A stretch of 64,000 bases of DNA from the NCBI GenBank assembly GCA_914767715.1, contig OU612066.1, forward strand, positions 20,682,283 through 20,746,282, given 5' to 3'. Shown here one piece after another: positions 21,561-33,404 of this stretch. The notes under the pieces were generated by a model that was not told the origin of the DNA, ran no database searches, and was given only the letters and a program-made list of their open reading frames with translations. Both the position numbers and the translations under genes were made by a program. The stretch comes from Membranipora membranacea. Lineage: Eukaryota > Bryozoa > Gymnolaemata > Cheilostomatida > Membraniporidae. Numbering within the stretch: position 1 is the first letter of the stretch; every line of letters starts with the position of its first letter.

Positions 21561-22429
21561 GGGTGTCATGCTTTTTGTCAGATAACAAGCTGATGAAAAG
21601 AAAGATCAAATAGAAATGGGCATCATGCTTTGAGTATTTTAATTTTCAATTAATATATTTTGTTGTTTATCACCAATTTTCACTGCGCATACAGCAATGC
21701 ATATTATTTAAATTCTGTAAAAGGGCCAAGTGCTCATCAGTGATTCTAACTAATGTCGTAAAAGCTTATTTAAGTAATCCATATTTCAGACATTTTATGA
21801 ACTTTTCTAAACATTTAAAATATGAGATAAACGAGACTGCAATGCAGAAAGCCACTAATTCATGTGGATAGAATAAAATTATGAACTTATGATCTTTGCA
21901 AGAACTTTCTGTAGACTGTAGAATGGTGGGTTTTGTTTTCAAAATACATGGAGTGACACTACTCTGTCTTAACAATCATTATTTAGCATGCAAGATTTAA
22001 TTATACAGGTTAGTCTTGCTCATGGTAAATATAATAATCAGTAATCAGTTGGCTTGCTTTGGGTGCAGTCACATCTGCTTGAGCTCTGATTATTTGCCTG
22101 CATATTTAACTTGGACAATTTGTCATAATTATTATCAGCTGTCTTTGCACAGAGTTACTTTAACAGAAACTTTAAAAAGAGTTGCATCTCAGCAGCATTG
22201 TGCTGTTTAATCAAGGCACAATTGGCCCACTGTGGATATAATCCAGATGATGTTTCAAAATAAAGCAGTAAACAGGAGTAATCATGTAAATCTGTCAGCG
22301 GTGAAGGACATACAGCAAATTTTTCAAAAATCAGATGTGATGACGATGAAGAAAACATCTGAAGATCACTATCAAAACCTGTCAATGACTAGATTCCCCA
22401 GAATCAGAGCAAAACTAGGTGATTGAAAG
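21561..22429. other. ATP6AP1 3' UTR and intergenic sequence
   Basis: This follows the ATP6AP1 stop. An AATAAA at about 21871 is a possible poly(A) signal. The rest is AT-rich and shows no host exon. The last part may already be eroded LINE ORF1. Confidence 0.4.
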
Positions 22430-23800
22430 GTTAGACTTTGTAAGCTAGGACTTGGAGAATTTAAAGAACACATATCGGGAGCTTCGAGCAGTAGTCACAA
22501 AACTTGAAAACATCAGCAGCTGCCGATCTGAAAAAGATTGCGAAGTATTCAATTCTGTAGACCGAATTGATGATTAGCCTGGGATTCAGGCCAATAGTAT
22601 AGTAGGGCCTTGTCTGAATTATGGGTTGTGATGCATATTGCTTTTGTGGTGTTATCTACTCATGAATTACTATAATTGTGCATTTCTGAATGTGCCCATG
22701 TGCTGAGTTTTGTTTGGCTGATAGATTTTGGTTTGTTATTGTATTGAGTTGTCTGCCCACACAACTTGAGGAGATAGCTCCAAATTGTTGGACTGAATCC
22801 CAGTCTAATCAGGGAGGTCTAATCAGGGAGTATGGTCCCAAACTCCCTGGTCTAATTGATGATGAGAAAAACCTTAAAGCACTGCTCATTGCTAAGATAC
22901 CATCAGGTTTGCACGAGTACACAGCCAAGATAGTTTCTAAATTTGCTGCAAAACTTGAGGCCAGTAGTATCATGCCAGGCGACAGTGATTCTACCTTCCG
23001 TCTTAAATCCAACGCAGTAGCACATACAGGAAAACCTACATTACATTGGAAATTCTCTCAAAGTCACCTTTAAAAAGGAAAACCGTATTACATTTGTTCC
23101 TATTTCGACACTGACACTAATTTAGTAATCAAGTATGTATTAAGTTTTCCCTGACTGTCAAAAATTACATTACTCAGAAAAATGAGACAAGTCTGAATTA
23201 AATAATTTGCGTCACATCTCAATTCTGAGAGCCACCTCAAAGTTTTGGCAGCTCAACTTGGAAGACATTTCTTGGCAACAAACAACATTCTCTTAGTAGA
23301 TAGTCAATACGAGAAATAAGAAGTAAAACATTTTCAATATCGAAACTTGTGGAGCAACTTTATCCAAACTTTGATGAAAGCAAAATAACTCAAATAATAT
23401 ATTTAGATTTTAGCAAGGCCAAAACTTATAACCTTAACAATGATTCCTGTCTTTTACTGAAATCATATCTTGGCAGTATGTTAAAATCGAAAATTTTCAA
23501 AGCTCATTATCTGATATAAGGACTGCAGGCTCTGTATTGCCCGATCTTACTATTTATTATCTTCATCAATGACCTTGTTGGTGCAGCCCTAGTCTGGGCC
23601 CCCCAGATTTTTGCCTCCCCCCCGCCCGACAGCCCCAATGTTTAATTATATTCTGTTCGTGGAATTACTACGGTTTTCAGTACAGAGCCTACCTTATTGC
23701 AATCTTATTTGAAACACATCGAATATTGGTGCCTCACAAATATATTAGACTAATTTTAGATTATACAAAGACCTTCCAAATATCAATCAAAACTATATAA
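22430..23800 (+). pseudogene. Decayed non-LTR retrotransposon (ORF1 and RT relics)
   Basis: The ORF1 part shows a coiled-coil-like stretch before 22574 and continues after an insertion at about 22864-23070, with RLKSN and GKPTLHWKFS resembling the RRM-like end of LINE ORF1 proteins. The reverse transcriptase part shows IYLDFSKA near 23400 and LLFIIFINDLV near 23555. Past a further disruption, QSYLKHIEYWCLTN near 23705 fits the segment that follows the RT active site. The YADD active-site block is not seen, and the frame is broken by stops and shifts. Jockey/CR1-type is likely but not certain. The element is dead. Confidence 0.65.
22565..22863. mobile_element. 279-bp insertion in the LINE ORF1 with 10-bp target duplication
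   Basis: The element 22575-22853 starts TAGCCTGGGATTC and ends AACTCCCTGGTCT. AATTGATGAT is present on both sides (22565-22574 and 22854-22863). The LINE reading frame resumes after the right copy. It belongs to the same repeat family as 9836-10200. An internal near-tandem GTCTAATCAGGGAG lies at about 22803-22830. The class is unknown; a 9-10 bp duplication fits Mutator-like elements. Confidence 0.75.
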
Positions 23801-25254
23801 CAATAGAAGCAGAAAAATGACAAACAAGATGTTCATAGAATTAATTAGCATGTTAGCACTGCAAAATGGTAAACGTAATTATTGGCTCTCATTGCAAAAG
23901 TCAGGTCACCAGAAAGAGCCTTAAAGTTGGTCAAGCCGCACTTTATCTGACAACTCTAACAACTGTTTTTGCGTCAAAACATCAAAACAAAACAAGTAAC
24001 TCATTTGGGGATGTCGGGACATTCTGACATTGGAATGTGTAGTAGCAATGATGTTGTGTTTTGATTTGCAGTCCACATTCCAAGTCTTTTGTTGATAAGA
24101 GAGTTTATAAGGTACATTAAACAGGTTCTCGTGATCAACTGGATGCGTTGCGCACTGCATAAACTATTGCGGAAAATTTCGAACTGAAGTTCCAATTGAA
24201 ATAGATTGAGTTTTTTACAACATACTATACCATTACTACTATACAATACGTTGTAACGTCATCCACAATAAAATGCCTAAGTGCAGCGCCTCAAAGATTA
24301 TACTCAATAAGTATCTAAGTTGAGACAAACTATGCAGAGTTGCTTATACATGATTCGCATGAGCGGACAACCCACAAGTTACTATCTTTTGTGTGATTAT
24401 TTACATAAAAGTATACAATAATATTCTTATAAATTTATTTTGAATTTTTGAGGAAGAAGGTTTCTATTAATTACTGCAGTAAATCCAAAGTTAAGAGCTC
24501 AGTATATATTTTCGAAAACATTTTGTCTAGCCTCAAATCTTTGATGAACATTACCTGGCTCTTGAGGGGCTCTTGATCAATTGCCGACAAAAACTCGAAG
24601 AAGGAAGTAAATGGGCATTAAGTGTATGCGCAGGCGCACTATCAGAATAAAAATGCAAATGGCTGCGTATGGATTGGTCCAAGATTAGCTCTTCATATTT
24701 TAATGAAACAACAAGCTATGAACCGGTTAAGTTGGTATTCAAAATATGTAATCGGTTAAGCAAGTGAACCGAATTCTATGTTAGGGTCTTATGGTTGTTA
24801 ACTGCTACCTAACTCACATATCAAAGGTTTTTTCAACAGTAGTATATTTAATTATTAATGTTTATTATTATCATCATCATATTGTATATTCATCTAACTA
24901 CAACACTTTTGTTAGTCATAGTTTGATCCATTTGGACACCAAGTAAGGCCAATCAGGGTAATCTCTTGTGCAAAGGGAGGGAGGGTTACAGATGATAATG
25001 ATCTTGCATTCCTGCATGATATATATATAGGATGCTAAATAACAAACTACTCAAACAACAACAAGTTAGTTACAGTGACTACTAGTGAGTTGTGCTGAGT
25101 TCAGTTACAGAACACTATTATTACAATGATGATGATGATAATTGTATTTTCTTACTATTGCACATTTATAATAGAAATGATAGAAAACTCCAGCACAGGC
25201 AACAAAAGAGGAATAATAATTAAATGTTTGATTGAATGATAAATTAATATCATA
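23801..25254. other. Intergenic, AT-rich, repeats suspected
   Basis: No host exon is recognised on either strand. ATG-rich and AT-rich microsatellite-like tracts occur near 24850-24890, 25020 and 25126. The short minus-strand frames at 23921-24246 overlap one another and look like chance. Confidence 0.4.
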
Positions 25255-25458
25255 TCAGTGTCAGGGGAGTTGGACTCAGGATCATTAGTTCCTGAGTTCG
25301 AGCCCCACCGTGTGCCACTGTTTGTCTAGTACTACCTGATTTGGCTGTCATGGGACATTCACCCTAGCCGACCTCGGAACGTTAACGGACCATGAGCTGC
25401 CACATTTCCTGAACCTTCTACACTAAGAAGTGGAGATTACGTCGGCAAAAAAAAAATC
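25255..25458 (+). repeat. SINE-like element with A-tail
   Basis: A B-box-like GAGTTCGAGCCCC near 25294 sits in a ~200-bp unit that ends in a run of ten A residues (about 25448-25457) after GATTACGTCGGC. The non-AT-rich body between A-rich flanks and the A-tail fit a tRNA-derived SINE. The A box is degenerate and no target duplication was established. Confidence 0.5.
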
Positions 25459-25800
25459 TTCTTGTTGGATGGCCTAAACATACATACGATACTGTTTGCT
25501 GTTTGGCTCCTGATATTTTACCACACCACAGGCAAGGAGTAACAGGGGACCTGTTACTACTTGAGTATACTGTAGGTGGGTTGGTTACAATTGACAATTG
25601 TTGTATGTGTTTGTGGGGGCCAGGTGGACTGTGTATGTTATTCTACAACAAATTATTCCAACATCATCTGACTGAAAGTAATGGAATATGTTCCATGCGA
25701 TATGTTTACCACCATATACCTAATAACGCTGTTTTTGTTATAGATTTTTTTGCTCATGACATCATGATTGCACAATGGTACAAGGCATAACAGAGATAGC

Positions 25801-28800
25801 ATGTCAACAATTCCTCCACTTATCTCTGCGAATGGAATACCGAATGCAACTTCACCAGTAAAGAACAACTCTAACCAATTCACCTCAATCAATCATCGAC
25901 TCATACCTAACCCTGCTGGCACAGTTGCCAACCAAAATGGGCAATTGGGTGCAAATGCTATGGTAAATCTTGCTAAAATGGCATCCTCTCACCCAAAGCC
26001 CACGATACAGACTCACGTTATCAATAGTCAAATGCCTGTAGCTAGTTCTTCGGGGATTAACATGGCACAGCATGCAGTAGTGTGTCAGGGCGGACCGGTG
26101 AAGCCTGCCACACATGTGGTGATGAGTCCGGCACCTCCACATGTTCAACCGAGGCCTCAATTTCAGCAGCAGCCCAACGTTGTGCGGGTATCTCAACCCG
26201 GACAGCAGAACTTATCACAACCGATCATCATCCCACGAGGAGCGGTAAGATAACTCTTTTGCATTAGGTCTTTATTTTATTCATATTCTGAACTACTGGA
26301 TATCATCAGGCTCAAAAAGAAATATCCACAAGTAGGCTAGTTTAAGTGCTCAAACGGTGCAAGATGCTGGTAGAGGCATTTCATTATCAACCATTTTCTC
26401 CCCTCCGTTTAAGTATATACCCATAAAGTGCCACAGTTATGGCCACCATGTAAAAGAGGATAACTCCAAACATTTCGTAAAAATTGAGATGGAGCTAGAT
26501 AAAAAGACTGGTCATACAAGAGAAAAAGATAGTGATGTATAGGCAATCAAGACATATTGTTTCATATCCATCACACCAATACGCTGACAAGTTCCCAGGA
26601 TTGCTCAATTTTGACTTAGAATGACAATATATTTTTCCTTCAAAAATTTGGTAAGGTTGAGGAATTATATGATTTACTACAATGTACTGTTTTGTGGCAG
26701 GTGTTGTCTAGCCAGCAATTTATTAGTTGTCTCACCACAAAGAAGGGGGCCATAACTGTGGCACTTTATGGGTATATACTTAAACGGAGGGGAGAAAATA
26801 TTACATCTATCATAAGGCTAACTTCGTGGCTGTATTTTAACTGAGTCAAGTTACTGACAGTAATGTTCACATTAACTCAACCTGTGTCTGTGCACATGTC
26901 TATTCACCTGCTATTCTCTTTATATAAGACAAAAAAAAAGTAAGCCTACAAAGCTAATGGATAGCATTCGATTGGAACATTATCCGTTTTATTATTACAC
27001 CTTGTATTTGTGTATCCATGTTTCAGAGTACAATCTCTCTACCTCCGGGAGTATCTCTACCTCCAGGTACCATTCTCATGCAGAATGAGAAAGGACAGAT
27101 TGTCTTCATGTCCCGAGCTCCTGCTCCTCAAAACGTAAGACTGCATGCTTCGCTCTGTCTTTGTCCTGTCTGTAACTCTGCAATGAATGTTCAAATTAAA
27201 AACTCTGTTCGAACTTTAATGTCTAAAATAAACCGATACCTTAAATGTTGTCAGTTAGTTTCGATCAAAGCAGTCTCCAGTTTCATACCAGCTCTAATAA
27301 ATGTGATATAACACATCACAAATATGGTGAAAAAAGACTTTTTAACACAAAGCCTTGCATCGCACACATTCATCGCTTCTATTGGCTACTGCAAAGACTA
27401 AGCAGAAAGGAATGAGAACTGTATATTGTCTGGCTTACCCTGTATCAAACTCTCTATTAATGCTTTTTCCGCACTGCATGCACTACCTTGCTCGTTGCAT
27501 TACTGTATTTTTACACAAAGAAAAAATTCAGCAAGCTGTACCATAACAACAATGTAGAACACTAAACTGTCATCATGCTATTAACCCTATCTGTCTCTCT
27601 CTACCTTGCTTCAAATTAGTTTGAGCACCAGCCTGGTGTCACAGTGGCTACTGCTCCCCACCAACCCATGGTCCGACACCAACCAGCGGGCATTATGGGG
27701 GGAATACGAGGACCTATGCGACCTACACCACAACTAACACCTAGATCTCAGACTAACCACTCAACATCGTCGGCTTCCGGGCGCCACGTTCTATCTGCTC
27801 ATAATATCACCTCTTATCCTCATACACAGCCAGGAGCTCAGGCGGGGGGCGTACCCATACAACCCAACCCAGGAGCTGTCATCATGAGACCCGCCAACAT
27901 GCCTATTAGACCACATCAACAACCCAGTAAGTTGTTACCGTAAATGTTCAGTATGGTAAGAATTTTATTCCGATGCTTGAGTTATTGAGTTTTTACCAGC
28001 ATGGCTACTTGAATAATGCTGGATTGAAAAAAAGGACTATATGATGTATTATAATAAGAGTTGTCTTAGCGATATAAAATTGGTATCATAACTATAGCGG
28101 TGTTAATGTTCCACGATCTATTAACCCCACCATCTTGTATTTCAGTTGTACAGAATATTCGGCCAGCTATGACCCATTCCATGGCCGACCGGACCAAAGA
28201 GGAAATTAAAAAATGTAAAAATTTTCTGGAGACGCTCATTAGACTATCAAGCCAACAACCTCAGCAAACACTGGACAATGTGAAGAAACTCATTCAGGGA
28301 TTACTAGTAAGTGTCAATTGTCTTCTTTTCTTCATAGCGACAATACGCATATATACACAGAGCACCCCAGCATCCAAATGACCATTTTATTTTTTTTTTG
28401 TAATTTTACGGCCATATTATACATCATGTCAGCTATAATCAAGAAATAGTTTTTAGTTGAGTTTATTGTCATATCCATATGATAATAAAAATGTATCCGA
28501 TAATAAACTATACTAAAAACTAACCGTATTTCTTGATTATAGCTAACCTGAAATATAATATGGTCGTATTATTTTAAAACGAATTTAATAAAAATAGTCA
28601 TTATTTAGTTGATTTTTCCACAAGTTGTTTCTTTGTGCACCCGAATATCATCTACTACTAACTGAAAGATGATAGTATAATGACCTTGTAACACTTTGTA
28701 GGATGGCACTGTCCAACCTGATGCATTTACTACTAAGCTACAAAAAGAATTGAACTCATCTAAGCAGCCAGGGCTCGCCGCATTTTTAAAGGTTAGTAAC

Positions 28801-31800
28801 CTATGACAAAGTTTTGTAGATTATGGGCTCTACCTTTATTTGTAATGGATACTAACAGTTAATGTTGTCACCCCGGATGTATGTATTTTGTCTCAAAATA
28901 AGTGTAGATGATTCCCAGAAGTGTAATTATGCTTGACTTGTTAGTACAAGGAGAAATAGATGATCTATTGTTCCGCCCCCTCCTCTGCCCTAAATCCTTT
29001 CCCATCATGGTCCGACTAAGACAAGCCTGCTTTTTCATTGCAGACGGTACGGCGCTCCCTTATGTCACCGTCCTCCAATTTCCATGTAAGAACAAAGGCT
29101 ACGACATTGGCTTTGATTCCCATCTTGTTGTCAAATTCTAACACTCTCACTTCTCGCTCCACAGATTGCCAATAACAACAGTTTTTATCATCGATTGATC
29201 GCGATTGTTTTTTTCTTCAAATTAATTGTATTGCTTAACCTCTTAGATCCTTAGCAAACTGCACAGATATTAGCCTCAATTTTTACATTATGATGTTATA
29301 TTGGCTGCATTGACAACAAATATTAGAAAAAGTGGCTTTTGTTTCAGTTGATATTACCTGGAAAGGAGGAGACAATTCTATGCCCTTTTCATTTTGAGTG
29401 AAGATATTATTTATTAATCAACTATCGAGCAAATGTCCATGCCTGACATGTTTGAGTAGATGCAGTACCATGAACAGTTAATTCAACGATTGTCATACAG
29501 TTGCATGCCACTGAATTCCTGTAATATTTTCATTTCCAATTTTTTATCTTGTTTATAGAAAAGTTTGCCTGAGTTGCGGCAGGCAATCTACCGGAATGAG
29601 TTGACAATTGACGGTTTAGACAAGCACCCTGTGATACCAATCTCTCCATCTGGTGTTGGCTTATCCGGCCCAGCCATGCAGCAGCCAATGATACGGGTGA
29701 GAAAGTTACTTCATGGTATAGTTTTTTATCAATACTTTCAGTTTCAGTGTTTCAAAGTTCCCTTTTTTGCCACGGTATGTGGGTTGACTTCTCTCCTTGA
29801 TGTAGAGGATGCTAAGAATGCAAAGTTGATCACATGCAGTGATGTTTGTTTTTGTGAACCAAACTCGCCAATTACCGCATATTAGGGATACAGTAACTTT
29901 TCAGGCTTAGGGTTTCTAAAAGATGACTACACTCTGTGATATAACAGAAATGGATTTGAGTCATATCAATGCTATCTATGTTTTTGTATGTACCTCATGA
30001 AATTATTGATTGCCATGCTTTTGTAGCCACAGCAGAACCACACAAAGCCAAGTATTAAACCAGGTGTGGTTATTCCAACTGGCCCTTTAAATAGTAAGCC
30101 CACTCTTACGCCGACGCGTGCGCCGCCCGTTAGACCAGCTGTTCACACCAGTCCTGCCAGACACAAACCTCCACTCTCTAACAACAGATTCGCCTCGCCT
30201 GCCAGTACGTCCATGTCAGGGCCAGCTCCCAAAGGCAGACAACGACTAGACCTTAAGTAAGTCCCATTATATAAAGATCAGGTACATTTACAGCTGCTGT
30301 GTTGGTTTTATTGGTTGATGGGCTGACAGATTGGCTGATCTATTTTCAGAGATTATAACCTCGAATGCAAAAATAGAGCCATTGTAATGATTAGTAAATA
30401 TAGTACCATATGGAAAAGCAAATTATAAGGATTTTGGGACATTTTACATCCAAGTCCTAACCTTCCGCTACCAATATTGGTACCAGCGTATTTCTGCTGC
30501 CTATATTTAGCTTGTGAAATGTTTGTTTGTGTGCACATGACATCAGTAGGATGATGTGTTCATTTATATGATTGCGCTTTACAAAATTAATCATCGCATT
30601 GTATTGGATTCATTGAAATAACATTATATTATAATAGAATGTAGAAATGTTCAGCCAGTATCATGTTTTGTTAAAGCACAGAGGAATCCGTCTTGGAAGT
30701 TGTCTTCCTCTTGATTGTAAAAAACCTAAGGCTTTCATCTTTTTTGTTTTACTGTTTACAGAGACAATGACGATGATGATATTATAGACGTAGCAGCTAT
30801 GGGTGGTGTCAATCTCTCTGAGGAAAGTAAAAACATCCTGGCAGCTGTACCGGAAACCTCAGGTCAACTAAGGTCATGTCGCGACGATATCCTACTATCT
30901 CACACTCCACTAGCTTCCAAAATTAGAAAACTAGGTACACAACTCATCCACTCTGTCAAATACAAAGTTGTAGATTTTTTATAGGCATGAAATTAATTTG
31001 TATTAATTTCTGGTGCTCTTCTTCAAGAAAATTTAGATCTAACTATCAATTTTGCATGCAAAAAACATAATATCTGGGAATATTGTAGGTGAATTAAACC
31101 TGTGGTATGTGAGATCATATCTTTGAAAAGAGTTTGATAGATGCAGATACTATATATTATAAATATAATCTCTTACTAAACCATGACAAGCATTCAGCTT
31201 TCTGAAACCCTTTCACCAAGCCGATTTATTATATTTTGCTATAATTGCATTTTTTCGTCCTATTTGCAGCCTTGCGGAGAGGCCTAGATGTCCAATCTGA
31301 TGTAATTAATCTCATATCCCATTCCTGTGAAGAGCGACTACGCCACCTCGCAGAAAAAGTGTCCTTAGTAGCGGAACATAGGCTAGACATTCATAGGGTA
31401 TGATACTGTGCTCAAATTGATCATAGGTTGTCAGTGCTATGTTAATGATGAGAGGAACATGGTTTACACTTTTTTATCTATGACAAAGAGATTTCCTCTA
31501 TTAAAACGATAACGCGTTTGAGTTACCTCCCCTCTTTTCAATAAAGATATGATTGAGCGCTAGATTTTGAGATTATGCAGTGTATCTGAATGTTTATTAC
31601 AAATCTGTAACTGTAGAATAAGGCAGAAGATGATGACCACCTCAACGATGATTGTCAAAAATTTATTTAGTATCATGAGTAGCCGTTACGGTTTGGAATC
31701 TGAAGCATTGTTATGATTGTGAGTTTTTGTTTTAAAGGTTGACCAACGATTTGAAGCCACAAGTGATGCAAGATCTCAGCTAAAATTTTTAGAAGAGTTA

Positions 31801-33404
31801 GATAAGCTAGAACGTAAAAAGCACAGCGACACAGAGCGTGAAACTTTACTGAAAGCTGCAAAATCTCGGTCGAAAACCGAGGACCCTGAACAAGCCAAAC
31901 TGAAGCTCAAGGCCAAGGAGGTAGGTTTATCTTAAAAAATTATTTACAACAATATTTGGAAGCATATTTGATGTCATGTGCATGACCAATAACTCGCAGA
32001 AGTATTCCAGTATGGTGTATCTTGCTTTCTCTGAGGGTGCGTATTCCCATTTTATTTTCAATCCCTTCATGAGTAGCAATTAGCAAAAGCTAGTTTATCT
32101 TAATTTATAAAACAGGAAACGTTTATCATGCTGGATATTTCATTAGGGTAGTTTTTTTGGGTTAGCCCAAATAACTCCAAAACGAGCTTTGGCGTTTTTC
32201 AATTAATCCTAACACATTCTCTCAATGAAGATTCAGATTAAATAATGTGTTGTCTTTTCTTGGTAGATGAAAGAACAAGAAATGGAGACTCTCAGACAAA
32301 TAGAAGCTAATAAAACAGCGTTAGCTGCCATCGGTCCTCGTAAGAGGAAATTTGATGATCTTGTAAGTATCATCTTCAAATCTTCACAAACTTAATGATT
32401 TTCTTCACTTCTCTGGGTGTAAAATTTTACCCACCCCCATTTTGAAATTATTGAAAATCCCAGGGTAATCCAATTAATGAGAAGTCAATGATAACTAAGG
32501 ACGGGAAAGATTATAATAACTTATGCCTATTCTGCCAGTCAAACCTACAGTAAAAACTTTCGATTTCGATGAGTATGTTCTGTTTGCCTACATTCAGAGT
32601 TGTTCCCCCACAACTGATAGGCTGAAGGCAAATAGGCTTAGAAGACATAAATTCCCTACCCAAACAAAATAGATCAAACTTGATATAATAACCTTTCTAA
32701 ACTACCCGTATGTCCATAATAGTATGCACCAATGTAATTGCTTTGGTCGCCAATTTTTATATAAACCGTGTTTGCTCTTTTTTTCAGTTAACCGGTGCTA
32801 GTGCAACTACAACAAGTAACTCAGCTACGCCGCCGGCAGCCTCTACTAGTAATAATCAAGTAAGTTTGAGCCATTTATTCATAACTTTCGTATTTGTGAT
32901 AATGACTGTCACAAATCATCATCTCCTAATTACATCTTAATCTAGGTATGTAATCTGCACTAAATGTTATACATAGTATCGTTGTGGTTATCACCTAGGC
33001 GCTCACAGCAAAAGTACTAAGTCAAAAAAAAAGGTACTAATATTGAGCTGAAGTGTATTGAGTCAATGTTTTATCATTTTCAGCTTTATCAAGTAAACGG
33101 AGTTATTAAATAAAGCTTAAATTAGTTACGTCTCATATCTTCTTGACTACTCAATCTTACATGTTTCTCCTATGCATCAGAATTTTCTTCACATTCACTT
33201 TTTTTGTATTTTCCATTGCTTCACTTTCCTGACAGAATTCTTGTCGCACTCCTGAATGAAGATACTGAACTCATTGCTTTGTTGTTGCAGGGTTACAGCC
33301 GGCCGAGGTTAAAACGAGTCAATATGAGGGATTTAAACTTTGTGTTAGAAGAAGACCGAGAATCATCCAAGTCCAGTACTCTATACAAATCCTTCCTCAG
33401 GTGA
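25801..33404 (+). CDS. TAF4: TFIID subunit TAF4
   Basis: Thirteen exons: 25801-26244, 27027-27134, 27620-27926, 28146-28306, 28702-28791, 29559-29696, 30027-30256, 30762-30934, 31270-31397, 31738-31920, 32267-32362, 32788-32859, 33291-33404. All phases agree; 747 residues. TAF4 pairs with TAF12 in TFIID. The first ~285 residues are Gln/Pro/Asn-rich and low complexity. A TAFH domain (about 287-385) binds activators and co-repressors. An acidic DNDDDD stretch follows (about 494). The C-terminal TAF4 region (about 500-747) contains the histone fold (LASKIRKLALRRGLD) and ends in RPRLKRVNMRDL...FVLEEDRE, a strongly conserved tail. It is shorter than human TAF4 (1085 aa) because of the N-terminus. 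The ATG at 25801 opens a clean frame, but an upstream exon cannot be excluded. Confidence 0.92.
26393..26799. mobile_element. 407-bp element with perfect 52-bp inverted ends
   Basis: Bases 26393-26444 and 26748-26799 are exact inverted copies (outer end ATTTTCTCCCCTCCG, inner end ACAGTTATGGCC). The element lies in TAF4 intron 1. Perfect arms suggest a recent insertion or strong correction between the arms. No target duplication was found next to the ends, and the interior has no transposase. Confidence 0.75.
28404..28575. repeat. Imperfect palindromic MITE in TAF4 intron 4
   Basis: The left arm carries GGCCATATTATA, AGCTATAATCAAGAAATA and TTTTTAGT. The right arm carries their reverse complements with small indels (TATTTCTTGATTATAGCTA, TATAATATGGTC). 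Arms are about 70 bp around a short AT-rich centre. Confidence 0.65.

Noticed and set aside
22690-23073. 127-codon open frame (+)
   Set aside because: Its first part is the inserted repeat (to 22853) and only the second part is LINE ORF1 relic, so it is a chance fusion and not a gene.
23921-24246. Overlapping minus-strand frames of 79 and 81 codons
   Set aside because: They overlap in different frames, lie in AT-rich intergenic DNA and show no family features or splice context.
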